Assembly: GCA_020849855.1 (NCBI GenBank)
Contig: JADZFO010000046.1
Span: 1-64,000 of the forward strand
Direction: 5' to 3'
Length of the DNA: 64,000 nt
DNA from: a bacterium
GTDB lineage: Bacteria; 4484-113; JAFGCY01
The notes beneath the pieces were generated by a model. It had not been told where the DNA came from. It saw nothing but the letters and a program-made list of their open reading frames with translations, and made no database searches. A program made the translations under genes and the position numbers. This document shows positions 56,393 to 64,000 of the stretch, piece by piece (the first letter of the stretch is position 1; the number at the start of each line of letters is the position of its first letter).

Positions 56393-56904
56393 CAGTTGAC
56401 CTCCGGCACCGGCTCAGGCCCACCAAGCCGGGCATAACTGCGCCGCAGCGCCTCACGCGCGCGATAGAGGCGCTGGCTGGCGCTTTGCGGGCTGATCCGC
56501 AGCAGCGCGCCAAGCTCTTCCAGGCTCAGCCCGTCAAGATAGGCCAGGGACAGCAGTTCCCGCTGGGCCTGCGGGAGCCGGCCCATGGCCTCGGCCAGCC
56601 GCTGCGAGAACTGGTCCCGCTCCAGTCCGGCGCTCTGGCGGAACAGCCAGCTCTCAGCCAGGGGCAGCTGAGCCCGCCGTGAGCGCGAGAGATGCAGACG
56701 GCGCAGCAGGGTGAAGAGCCAGGGCTTGAACAGACAGGGCTCGCGCAGCTGGCTGAGGCTGCGCCAGGCCCTGAGCAGTCCTTCCTGCAGCAGGTCCTGG
56801 GCATCTTCACGGCTGCGGCTGAGGCGGCAGCAGAAGCCCCAGGCGGCCTGATAGACCTCCTCGCTGAGCAGCTGCTCAAAGTCCGGCTGCGGGTTTGTTT
56901 GCAT
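56392..56904 (-). CDS. ECF-family RNA polymerase sigma factor
   Basis: 170 aa. Region 2: FEQLLSEEVYQAAWGFCCRL, DAQDLLQEGLLRAWRSLSQL, FKPWLFTLLRRLHLSRSRR. Region 4: MGRLPQAQRELLSLAYLDGL, SLEELGALLRISPQSASQRL and YRAREALRR. Region 2.2-2.3 (DLLQE-x-x-LRAW) is typical. The TGA stop and the anti-sigma ATG share one base (TGATG), so the pair is coupled. No clear -10 box directly upstream of ATG 56904. A second, different ECF unit from that at 45672. Confidence 0.88.
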   Translation of the reverse strand: MQTNPQPDFEQLLSEEVYQAAWGFCCRLSRSREDAQDLLQEGLLRAWRSLSQLREPCLFKPWLFTLLRRLHLSRSRRAQLPLAESWLFRQSAGLERDQFSQRLAEAMGRLPQAQRELLSLAYLDGLSLEELGALLRISPQSASQRLYRAREALRRSYARLGGPEPVPEVN

Positions 56905-56967
56905 GCACAGGCTAAGACGCGTCGAAGCTGAGGCAATCTAACGCCCGCCGCAAAAAAGCGCCAGCCC

Positions 56968-59424
56968 TCAGCCGGCCAGCACTTCCAGCTCGGCCCAGGC
57001 TTCGATGCTGCTCATGTTCTGCTCCAGCTCGCTGTAAAGACCATCCAGCTCGCGGCGGCGGGCATCGATCTGCTCCTGCAGGCTGGCGATCTTTGTGTAC
57101 TCGCCACCGGCATCCGCGCTGCGCTGTTGCGCTTCCAGCTCAGCGATGGCTTCCTCTCCGGCTTCGATCAGCGCTTCCATCTCCATACCGCGCTTTTCCA
57201 GGCGCTGCAGCTGCTTTCGGCAGTACTGCGGCGGGGAACAGCGCTCGGCGCGGGCCAGCTCAGCAAGCTGCTCGGGGCTGGGCAGCCCGGTGCCTGCTTC
57301 AGCGCGGCGCGCAGGCATCGCTGCGCCGCTGCTTCTTCCCGGCTGCGGGGGGGCCTGTCCGCGGCTGTCCTCGGTTTGAAGCGGCTGGCCCGTACCGGAC
57401 CCAGGCTCCAGCGCTGCAGGACGGCTGCCCGCGCTGCTCTGCTCCTTCCACTTAAGGTACTCGCTGTAATGCCCGCGGAAGTAGTGCTGGCTGAAGGCCG
57501 GAAGTTCGGCTTGCAGGGGCGGACCTTGTGTCCGCCCGTCAATGGTTGTCATTGAGCTGTCACCCAGGACGGGTCCACCGGGAGCAGGGGCGGACGCAGG
57601 GTCCGCCCCTGCAGGAGCGCGCTCAAAGACCAGCAGGCGGTCGCAGAGGCGCTCCAGCAGGGCGCGGTCATGGGTGACCATGATTATGGTGCCCTCGTAG
57701 GATGACAGGAACTGCTCGATGGCCTCGCGGGCGTAGATGTCCAGGTGGTTGGTCGGCTCGTCGAAGACCAGCACGTTGGGCCGGCGGCGGAAGAGCTTGG
57801 CCAGGCTGAGCCGCGAGCGTTCGCCGCCGGACAGTCCGGCCACATCCTTCATCACGTCGTCGCCGGAAAAGCCGAAGCGCGCGAGGTACTCGCGGGCAGC
57901 GGAGTCCGTGATCAGCGGGTCGGCCGAGCGCAGCTCAGAGATCAGGTTCAGGCCGCGGCCGAGATCGGCGCTGTCCTGGCTGAAAACGCCGAGCTCAACA
58001 TTGGAGCCCCAGGCCACCATGCCCTGCAGGGGCGGTAGCTGGCGGGTGATCAGCTTGAGCAGCGTGGTCTTGCCGCAGCCGTTGGGCCCGACGATGCCCA
58101 GGCGCTCGCAGCGCATAACCTGGAAGTTCAGGGCGGAGATTGCAAGGATGCCACTTCGCGAGTGTGGCTGCGATCTTACGTAATCCAGCGTGGGGTTCAG
58201 CGCCAGTGAGGTTCGCGCGGGCTGTCCTGAGTCCTGCGGCCTGCTGGCGGTGGGCTCTTCAACACGACTGTCGGCTCCAGCCCTGGTTTCTGGCCCCTCC
58301 GATTCAGGACCCGGAACCCGGGAGTCAGGGCTCTCAGTCAAGGTCTCGTCTGGCGCATCACTGCGCTTTTCGTAGGCAAAGGCCAGGTCCTCCACCACCA
58401 GCACCTGCTCGCCGGTACGCAGGGCCGGCTTGAGGATGAAGCTGAGCTGGGGGTCGGAGCTGGGGGCCTCGAGACGCTCCATGCGCTGCAGGTGCGTGCG
58501 GCGGCCCTGGGCCTGTTTCGTGTTCTGGCCGGCGATGTTGCGGCGGATGTACTCCTCGGTGCGGGCGATCTGCTCGCGCTGGGACTCGTACTGCTCGCGG
58601 GCCAGCCTGCGCCGGGCCTCGCGCTGGGGCAGGTACTTGCTGTAGTTGCCGGGGTAGCGGTAAAGCACGCCGGCTTCCAGCTCCCAGATATGGTCGCAGA
58701 GCGCGTCCAGCAGCCAGCGGTCGTGGGACACGAGCAGCACCGCGCAGTCGCCGCGGGCGCTGGGCAGGCCCGCCCCGCCGCCGCGGCCGGTCAGCGCGCG
58801 CAGCCAGTCCACCAGGAAGGCCTGGGAATCCAGGTCCAGGTGGTTGGTCGGCTCGTCGAGGATCAGGCAGTTGGCAACCGAAAGCAGCTGCCGCGCCAGG
58901 CGCGCCTTTTGCAGCTGGCCGCCGGACATGCGGCCGATGGGGCGGCTGAACTGCCCGGGCCGGAAGGCCAGACCCAGCAGCAGGCGCTCCACCATATGCT
59001 CCCAGCCGTGGCCACCGCGGGCGTCCAGCTCATCCTGGGCCCGGCCAAGGCGCTGCAGCAGGGCCTCATGCGCCGGCCCCGCGGCATTCTGCGGCAGGGA
59101 CAGCTCATCCGAGAGGCGTGCGATCTGGTGTTCCAGCTCGATCAGCTCCGGGCGGCCGCCCTGGACATAGTCATACAGCGGGGTATCCATATCGCCTTCG
59201 GCGGCCTGGGCCACCAGTGCGATGCGGGTCGAGCGGCTGCGCTGCAGGTTGCCGCTGTCGGGCTGCAGCTCGCCGCTGAGAAGGCGCAGCAGGGTGGTCT
59301 TGCCGCCGCCGTTCACGCCGACGAGGCCGACCACGTTGCCGCTGTGCAGGGCGCCGGCGGCTTCCAGCACGACAATCTCGTCGCTGTAGCCGAAGCGCAG
59401 GCCGCTGAATTCAAGCAGGGACAC
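56968..59424 (-). CDS. ABC-F family ATPase with palindrome-containing linker
   Basis: 818 aa from GTG 59424 (an upstream start at 59457 overlaps the channel gene). Two ABC domains: Walker A GLVGVNGGGKTTLL with MSGGQLQKARLARQL and LILDEPTNHLDLD; and GIVGPNGCGKTTLL with LSGGERSRLSLAKLF and LVFDEPTNHLDIY. ABC-F proteins act on the ribosome, not on transport. Insertions are large: about 80 residues between the domains and a Pro/Gly/Ser-rich linker of about 120 residues before a C-terminal coiled coil (LEKRGMEMEALIEAGEEAIA). Two perfect palindromes of the GCTCC family (57517, 57585) lie in frame within that linker. Confidence 0.9.
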   Translation of the reverse strand: MSLLEFSGLRFGYSDEIVVLEAAGALHSGNVVGLVGVNGGGKTTLLRLLSGELQPDSGNLQRSRSTRIALVAQAAEGDMDTPLYDYVQGGRPELIELEHQIARLSDELSLPQNAAGPAHEALLQRLGRAQDELDARGGHGWEHMVERLLLGLAFRPGQFSRPIGRMSGGQLQKARLARQLLSVANCLILDEPTNHLDLDSQAFLVDWLRALTGRGGGAGLPSARGDCAVLLVSHDRWLLDALCDHIWELEAGVLYRYPGNYSKYLPQREARRRLAREQYESQREQIARTEEYIRRNIAGQNTKQAQGRRTHLQRMERLEAPSSDPQLSFILKPALRTGEQVLVVEDLAFAYEKRSDAPDETLTESPDSRVPGPESEGPETRAGADSRVEEPTASRPQDSGQPARTSLALNPTLDYVRSQPHSRSGILAISALNFQVMRCERLGIVGPNGCGKTTLLKLITRQLPPLQGMVAWGSNVELGVFSQDSADLGRGLNLISELRSADPLITDSAAREYLARFGFSGDDVMKDVAGLSGGERSRLSLAKLFRRRPNVLVFDEPTNHLDIYAREAIEQFLSSYEGTIIMVTHDRALLERLCDRLLVFERAPAGADPASAPAPGGPVLGDSSMTTIDGRTQGPPLQAELPAFSQHYFRGHYSEYLKWKEQSSAGSRPAALEPGSGTGQPLQTEDSRGQAPPQPGRSSGAAMPARRAEAGTGLPSPEQLAELARAERCSPPQYCRKQLQRLEKRGMEMEALIEAGEEAIAELEAQQRSADAGGEYTKIASLQEQIDARRRELDGLYSELEQNMSSIEAWAELEVLAG
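57517..57537 (-). repeat. In-frame palindrome inside the ABC-F gene
   Basis: GGGCGGAC, loop CTTGT, GTCCGCCC: eight perfect pairs. Its GGAC-(C)TTGT-GTCC core matches the hairpin of the 95-bp repeats at 903, 998 and 1095. Confidence 0.75.
57581..57611 (-). repeat. In-frame palindrome-GCTCC element inside the ABC-F gene
   Basis: CAGGGGCGGAC, loop GCAGG, GTCCGCCCCTG: eleven perfect pairs. In the coding direction it is followed by GCTCC (57585-57581), the same tail as the intergenic copies. Confidence 0.8.
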
Positions 59425-59437
59425 GGGGGCGAGTATC

Positions 59438-60301
59438 TTAGCCGCTTCGCTCGGCAATGCGCGCTTCGATGGCCTCGAGGCGCTGCAGCAGCTCGCTCTT
59501 CAGCTGCGCCAGCTCGACGTCCAGCTTCTCAAAGCTGTCCTCCTGCTGCTCGCTGAGGTCGCTGCTCATCTCCTCCACAAAGACCGCGTTAAGCAGGCTG
59601 AGCAGGATGATGCCGCCGGTGATCACCGCCAGCACGAAGAAGGCGCGGATCGCGTGCGCGGCCCAGTAGCCCGACTCGCCGGCGATCAGGTCCGGCGTCT
59701 CGAACCAGCCTTCAACAGTGAAGACCGTGAACATGCTGTACATGCTGACCAGCGGGTCGCTGAACTTGGCATGCGCCGGGCTGTCAGGCTGGCCGAAGAG
59801 ATAGGTCGCCGCGAGGCCGAAGATGAAAAGGTAGAACAGCATCGCCAGCATCACGCCGGTGCTGGCCCGCAGGGCGCGCTGCGCGCCGGCGACCAGGCGC
59901 TCGAGACGCGGGATGAAGCGCAGGGCGCGCATAAAGCGCGAGAGGCGGATCAGTCTCAGCAGCAGGATGGCCACGAAGCCCTCGCCCTGGGCCACGCCAA
60001 ATGGCACCAGCAGAGCCGGCAGGCTGAGCACAACAACGGTGAAGTCGAAGACGTTCCAGGCCTGACTGAAGTAGCCCCGGCGGCCCTGCAGGATGAGCTT
60101 GAGCACCAGCTCGAGCACAAAGAAAAGAATGCAGCCGTAGTCGATGATGTGCAGCCAGTGCCCTGCCGGGCTGGCATGGATCGCCGGAAAGGCGTCAAAG
60201 AAGAGCACCGCCGCATTCAGCGAGATGAAGAAAAGCGTCGTGCGCTCGCTGACGATGCTGTGGGCCAGGCTCTGCCTGGCAGTGTTTCCATCAGGGCTCA
60301 T
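59438..60301 (-). CDS. Voltage-gated cation channel (single-domain, six-helix)
   Basis: 287 aa. Helices S1-S4, with S4 LLLRLIRLSRFMRALRFIPR carrying Arg at 116, 119, 122, 125 and 128 (every third residue), a pore helix and filter FTVEGWFE (195-199 TVEGW), then S6 (FFVLAVITGGIILLSLLNAV) and a C-terminal coiled coil (EKLDVELAQLKSELLQRLEA) for tetramer assembly. It is the NaChBac-type bacterial channel plan, but the filter is TVEGW, not TLESW. So permeation selectivity (Na, Ca or mixed) cannot be read from sequence. GATAAT lies 6 nt before ATG 60301. Confidence 0.88.
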   Translation of the reverse strand: MSPDGNTARQSLAHSIVSERTTLFFISLNAAVLFFDAFPAIHASPAGHWLHIIDYGCILFFVLELVLKLILQGRRGYFSQAWNVFDFTVVVLSLPALLVPFGVAQGEGFVAILLLRLIRLSRFMRALRFIPRLERLVAGAQRALRASTGVMLAMLFYLFIFGLAATYLFGQPDSPAHAKFSDPLVSMYSMFTVFTVEGWFETPDLIAGESGYWAAHAIRAFFVLAVITGGIILLSLLNAVFVEEMSSDLSEQQEDSFEKLDVELAQLKSELLQRLEAIEARIAERSG

Positions 60302-60307
60302 GTTGCA

Positions 60308-60313
60308 ATTATC
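60308..60313 (-). promoter_or_regulatory. Leaderless -10 box for the channel gene
   Basis: GATAAT on the minus strand, 6 nt before ATG 60301. Confidence 0.5.
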
Positions 60314-60366
60314 AACCAGGGACCGCCGGGCTGTTAAGCAGTGCGCAATGGTCTGTCGCTCAAGAG

Positions 60367-62190
60367 CTAGCGCTGGCCGCCCAGCCCGCGGATATCGCGG
60401 ATCTGGCTCTTGAGGCGCAGGATCTCGGACAGCAGGCTGCGCTCCTCCTCTTCATCCTGGCGGGCGCTGGCGCGCTGGAAGAGGCCGGTCAGGCGCTGGA
60501 TCTCGCGCTCGAGGTACTGATTGCGAAAGCGCGCCAGCAGCAGCTCGTCAGTATCCGCCAGGCCCTCGGACATGTGCAGCTCGGCCAGCAGCCCGGACCA
60601 GCGCGGGTCATGCATCAGCTCCTGCGGCCCGGAGGATTCCAGGGCCAGCAGCTCAAAGAGCTCGCGCAGGCTGTTGTCCTCGAACCAGGCCCCCTGGGCC
60701 ATCGCGCGGCAGACAAAGCTGAACTGCTCGCTCTCACAGAGGCGCCGGATCACTTCGCGCTCAATCACGCTGGCTCCCAGCAGCATGGCGCGCTGCTGGG
60801 TCTCGGCCTTGAGCTGGCCATAGTCACGGGCGGCGGACTGGCCGCTGTCCTGGCGCAGGGGGCTGCGGTGCTGGGCCGGGCCGGGCGAGCTGTGCAGCAG
60901 GGCGCGCACCTCCTGGGCCCCCAGGTTCAGGGCCCCCGCGATGTCCTGCACGGCCTCCTGTCGGATCAGCTCATCGGGCAGGCCGCGGTAGAGCCCGGCC
61001 AGCTCGCTGACCCAGCGGCGCAGGGCCGCACTGTCGGCGCGCGGATTGGCCCGGCGCTGCTGCTGCAGCCAGAAGCGCAGCACGGAGTTGTCCTCGGCCT
61101 CGGCCAGCAGGCCCAGCCAGCGCTCGCGCCCGCCCTCGCCGCGGGCGATCTCGTCGGGGTCCTTGCCGCCGCTGATGGGCACCACCCGCGGGCTGTAGCC
61201 GGCGGAAAGGAAGAGCATGCCGGCGGCCCAGGCGGCGCGCAGGCCGGCCTCATCGGAGTCGAAAGCCAGGTAGAAGTGCTCGGCGTACTTCTGCAGCAGG
61301 GTCACATGCTCGCCTGTCAGCGCCGTGCCGCAGGAGGCCACGGCGTTGCGCACTCCCGCCTGTGCCAGGCCGATGACATCCATATAGCCTTCAACGATGA
61401 CGCAGCCCTCCTCGCGCAGCACGCCCTTGGCGCGGTCGAGGTTGTACAGCGTGCGGCTCTTGTCATAGAGCGGCGTGTTGGAGACGTTCAGGTACTTGGG
61501 GTTGTCTTCCGCGGAGAGCGCGCGGCCGGCAAAGGCAATGATGCGCCCGGTGACCGCGCGGATGGGGAAGATCAGGCGGTGGCGAAAGGTGTCATAAAAG
61601 CCCTGGCCCGCCGGGCCGCCTTCAGCGGACTTATCGCGCGACTTGATCAGGCCCAGCTTGACCAGGTCGGCGGCCGTGGCCCCCTGGCCCAGCAACAGGT
61701 CCGTCAGCGCACCCCACTCCTTGGGCGCATAGCCAAGGTCGAAATCCGTCAGTGCGGCATCGCCGATCCCGCGGCCCTGCAGGTAGTCGCGGGCCAGCGC
61801 CCCCGCCGGGCCGCGCAGCTGCTGGCGGAAGAAGCGCGCGGCGGCCTCATTCAGCTCGTAGAGCCGCTCCTTCTCGCCGCGGGCGGAAAAGCCGCCCGGC
61901 CCCGGGCGCTGCTCTTCAATGGCGATGTTGTAGCGCCGCGCCAGGGTCTCGAGGGCATCGCGGAACTCCAGCCCCTCCCTGGACATGATGAACTGGATCG
62001 CCCCGCCGCCGGCGCCGCAGCCGAAACACTTGTAGACGCCCTTCTCGGCGTTTACATAAAAGCTGCCGGTCTTTTCGTTATGGAAGGGGCAGCGCCCGAC
62101 CCACTCACGGCCCTTGCGCGTGAGCGCGGTGTACTGGCCGATCAGCTCGACCAGGTCCACTCGCTCCAGCACACGGTCCCGCAGGTCCAT
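60367..62190 (-). CDS. dnaG: DNA primase DnaG
   Basis: 607 aa. Zinc-binding domain with C34, H37, C55 and C58 (CPFHNEKTGSF ... YKCFGCGAGG), core RNA polymerase domain (FDLGYAPKEWGALTDLL, GFYDTFRHRLIFPIRAVTGR, NVSNTPLYDKSRTLYNLDRA), TOPRIM EGYMDVIGLAQAGVRNAVA with FDSDEAGLRAA, and a helical C-terminal domain that binds DnaB (39882). It makes the RNA primers for replication. In many genomes dnaG precedes rpoD, but here neighbours are a channel gene and a secreted protein. TATACC lies 6 nt before ATG 62190. Confidence 0.96.
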   Translation of the reverse strand: MDLRDRVLERVDLVELIGQYTALTRKGREWVGRCPFHNEKTGSFYVNAEKGVYKCFGCGAGGGAIQFIMSREGLEFRDALETLARRYNIAIEEQRPGPGGFSARGEKERLYELNEAAARFFRQQLRGPAGALARDYLQGRGIGDAALTDFDLGYAPKEWGALTDLLLGQGATAADLVKLGLIKSRDKSAEGGPAGQGFYDTFRHRLIFPIRAVTGRIIAFAGRALSAEDNPKYLNVSNTPLYDKSRTLYNLDRAKGVLREEGCVIVEGYMDVIGLAQAGVRNAVASCGTALTGEHVTLLQKYAEHFYLAFDSDEAGLRAAWAAGMLFLSAGYSPRVVPISGGKDPDEIARGEGGRERWLGLLAEAEDNSVLRFWLQQQRRANPRADSAALRRWVSELAGLYRGLPDELIRQEAVQDIAGALNLGAQEVRALLHSSPGPAQHRSPLRQDSGQSAARDYGQLKAETQQRAMLLGASVIEREVIRRLCESEQFSFVCRAMAQGAWFEDNSLRELFELLALESSGPQELMHDPRWSGLLAELHMSEGLADTDELLLARFRNQYLEREIQRLTGLFQRASARQDEEEERSLLSEILRLKSQIRDIRGLGGQR

Positions 62191-62196
62191 GCCTGA

Positions 62197-62202
62197 GGTA
62201 TA
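62197..62202 (-). promoter_or_regulatory. Leaderless -10-like box for dnaG
   Basis: TATACC on the minus strand, 6 nt before ATG 62190. Last position deviates from the TANNNT pattern. Confidence 0.4.
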
Positions 62203-62206
62203 GCAC

Positions 62207-62230
62207 AGGCGGGCCGGCTCAGGCCCGCCT
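62207..62230 (-). terminator. Hairpin at the end of the 62229 gene
   Basis: AGGCGGGCC, loop GGCTCA, GGCCCGCCT: nine perfect pairs, overlapping the stop codon of the 62229-62891 gene and lying just before the dnaG box. No U-tract follows, so it may be a 3'-end stabiliser rather than a full terminator. Confidence 0.45.
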
Positions 62231-62891
62231 AGTAGTCCTCATCCTCGAAGAGGATGGCATCCTCCGGCATGGCCTCGCCCCCAAGAGCCTCGGAGCCGAA
62301 AGTCTGCAGGATCAGCTGCTCGCTGACCCGCGCGCTGGCGTACATGGTCTGGACCACCGAGTTGTCCCAGGTCAGCCAGATGCTGTTGCCGGCTTCGTCG
62401 GCCATCACGTAGGTGCCGGTGTTGGGGTCGGCGGTCTCGCTGCGGTCAGGGCCGCCGGGGAAGGCGTCGATCACCAGCAGCTCAGGGCTGTACTCCCCGG
62501 CCAGCACAGCGATGATGTCCTCGCAGAAGGCGCCGGCGAGGGCCGGCTCAAGGGGCTCGTCCAGCACGCCCATGTCAACAATGATTACTTCCAGCAGGTT
62601 CTCAGGGCCATAGCCAACGGTGACCTTGGTGTTGCGCACGCCAGAGGGCATCGTCAGCTCATAGGTGGTCTCGTATTCAACATACTCCGTGCCGCCGAAG
62701 TTCTCATAAAGCGGCCCGCTGAAGAGGCCCCAGAACTCGTCGCCCTCGGCCGGCAGTGCATCGCCCAGGGTCCAGCGGTCAAAGCCGGTGATGGAGGTGG
62801 ACTCGCCGGCGAAGGCCGGGACGGTGGTCAGCATGAGGCTGCCAAGGCAGAGGGCGGCGGCCCCGGCAAGGGCGGAAGTGATGCGCGGCAT
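62229..62891 (-). CDS. Secreted protein of unknown function
   Basis: 220 aa from ATG 62891 (GGAG 6 nt upstream). Signal peptide (ALAGAAALCLGSLMLTTVPA, then FA-G), followed by an acidic domain with ITGFDRWTLGDALPAEGDEF, a beta hairpin YVEYETTYELTMPSG, and NTGTYVMADEAGNSIWLTWD. The sequence order resembles the secreted protein at 17306-18013, with shared W/F-T-L-G and a D-E-x-G-N-S-I-x-L-T-W-type strand. The frame extends to 62975, where it runs into the membrane gene; the signal start is preferred. Function unknown. Confidence 0.6.
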   Translation of the reverse strand: MPRITSALAGAAALCLGSLMLTTVPAFAGESTSITGFDRWTLGDALPAEGDEFWGLFSGPLYENFGGTEYVEYETTYELTMPSGVRNTKVTVGYGPENLLEVIIVDMGVLDEPLEPALAGAFCEDIIAVLAGEYSPELLVIDAFPGGPDRSETADPNTGTYVMADEAGNSIWLTWDNSVVQTMYASARVSEQLILQTFGSEALGGEAMPEDAILFEDEDY

Positions 62892-62902
62892 GATTGCTCC
62901 AG

Positions 62903-64000
62903 TTAGCGGTGGTCTGAAATGATATCCCGCGGCGCGCGGCTGAGAATCCAGCGCAGCGCGAGATAGCACAGCCAAAGGTATATCGGCGCAACAATGTAGA
63001 GCAGACAGGCAAACCAGGCCTGGACCGGCAGGGCCAGCAGTGGAAAGGCGGTGAGCCTGATCAGGGTGTCGCCTTTGCTCAGGCCAAAGTTGCCATGAAC
63101 GTAATAGGGCATCAAAGTCAAGGCGGCGTTGACCGCACGCAGGCCGGCCAGGATGTGGACACTTGCCGGTGAGCTCAGCGGATTAAGCATGCTGCCCGTC
63201 GCCAGGCCGGAGGTCACCGGAAGGGTGATGAAGCCGCTGCTGATCTTGTCGGCCAGCAGAGCGGCGGCGATCAGGCCCAGCGGAACTTTGGCCCAGACGC
63301 TGCGCCAGCGGCCGATGCACCAGAGGGACAGCCCAAGCAGGGCCAGGCCATAGAGCTGGGCGCCTGGCAGGCCCAGATTGAGGCGCTGGTGCGGTAACTG
63401 CCTGAGCTGGGCGGTATACAGGCCGCTGAGCTGCAGCAGCCCGCGCCAGAGCTCGGCATCCGGCATGAAGACCAGCACGGCAAGCAGGATGCCCCAGCGC
63501 GGTGCGAGCAGCCAGACGGCGGTGATGAACAGCAGCGGCAGCAGGACCGGCGTAACTCTTGACAGCAACTCAAATGGCCACAGAAGCCATACCAGCGCAC
63601 TTAGACTGACCGGCGAGATAATCTGCACAATAGCTGTCAGCAGCGCGTACGTGGCGGCGAGAGGGATCAGCGCCGGCCAGGCAAAGCGGCAGGCGGCCTC
63701 AAAGCGCAGAGGCAAGGAGAGGTCGAGGCCGGGCGCGGCCGCGTCCTCAAAGAAGTCCACCAGGCGGCGGCTGGCCATCTGGGCGAGGCTGAGCCAGGCC
63801 CAGGCAACGGCGGCCGGGCCAAGGAAGCTGCCACAGGAATAGGCCCAGGACCAGAATTCGGTTGGAAGGCCCAGAAAGCTGCTGCTACCCATGCCTGGCG
63901 ACCAGGTGATGGATCCGCCCGACTGGCGCATATGGATGTTCATCGCCAGGGCGCTGGCGGCCTGCAGCAGACACAGCCCGCAGAGTATCAGGCCCGGGCC
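62903..64000 (-). CDS. Polytopic membrane protein (5' end outside window)
   Basis: At least 365 codons, no start seen: the frame stays open and hydrophobic (GPGLILCGLCLLQAASALA) to the right edge, so the ATG at 63943 is internal. About eight helices, including WPALIPLAATYALLTAIVQI, VTPVLLPLLFITAVWLLAPR, GAQLYGLALLGLSLWCIGR and LTAFPLLALPVQAWFACLLY. A soluble loop G-L-D-L-S-L-P-L-R-F-E-A-A precedes helix 3. Overall shape again resembles the membrane proteins at 9148 and 15913; an ABC-2-type permease subunit is possible but unproven. The gene 62229-62891 begins 12 bases beyond its stop. Confidence 0.55.
   Translation of the reverse strand, partial: GPGLILCGLCLLQAASALAMNIHMRQSGGSITWSPGMGSSSFLGLPTEFWSWAYSCGSFLGPAAVAWAWLSLAQMASRRLVDFFEDAAAPGLDLSLPLRFEAACRFAWPALIPLAATYALLTAIVQIISPVSLSALVWLLWPFELLSRVTPVLLPLLFITAVWLLAPRWGILLAVLVFMPDAELWRGLLQLSGLYTAQLRQLPHQRLNLGLPGAQLYGLALLGLSLWCIGRWRSVWAKVPLGLIAAALLADKISSGFITLPVTSGLATGSMLNPLSSPASVHILAGLRAVNAALTLMPYYVHGNFGLSKGDTLIRLTAFPLLALPVQAWFACLLYIVAPIYLWLCYLALRWILSRAPRDIISDHR

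Noticed and set aside
60574..62196. 540-codon plus-strand frame
   Set aside because: Complement of dnaG; composition-driven.
1..64000. tRNA, rRNA or tmRNA genes
   Set aside because: No cloverleaf with T-arm GGTTCRANTCC or rRNA core motifs seen on either strand by reading; a covariance-model scan would settle it.

Overview
High-GC bacterial chromosome segment, about 58 genes on both strands, with no rRNA, tRNA or CRISPR array that I could find. LpxA, an LptA/OstA-like protein, a Wza-like export protein and many lipoproteins imply a diderm (outer-membrane) cell. The many uncharacterised secreted proteins (FG-GAP, PKD, fibronectin-III) suggest an uncultured or poorly studied lineage; the sequence does not let me name the phylum.

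Layout. 1-1284: end of an IS3-family element plus a gene-free zone of nested repeats and palindromes. 1285-6071: azlCD, a DUF1801 protein, hslU without hslV, and a lipoprotein. 6304-12034: FG-GAP proteins and a decayed relative, membrane proteins, and a hicBA toxin-antitoxin pair. 12226-19188: split glycine decarboxylase (gcvPB, gcvPA), gcvH, and a sarcosine-oxidase-like flavoenzyme. 19215-28430: secreted and lipoproteins, lpxA, and a DnaQ-type exonuclease. 28482-38234: ispE, two DUF4870-like proteins, and a conserved uncharacterised membrane operon interrupted by a low-GC lipoprotein gene flanked by an 82-bp duplication. 38418-46673: OstA-like protein, dnaB, Wza-like protein, ppk1, and an ECF sigma/anti-sigma unit. 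47371-54383: flotillin, two paralogous secreted helical proteins, NfeD and a presenilin-like intramembrane aspartyl protease, all on the minus strand. 54622-64000: metallo-beta-lactamase-fold hydrolase, second ECF sigma/anti-sigma pair, ABC-F ATPase, voltage-gated cation channel, dnaG, a secreted protein and a partial membrane protein.

Cross-cutting signals. (1) At least 15 genes have a TANNNT or GATAAT box ending 5-7 nt before the start codon, the layout of leaderless transcripts; this revises several starts, including hslU and the membrane protein at 15913. (2) A palindromic repeat family with variable stems followed by GCTCC occurs in the 5' zone, at 12148 and in frame inside the ABC-F gene. 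(3) The best candidates for undescribed biology are the presenilin-NfeD-flotillin cluster and the 30441-38234 membrane operon.
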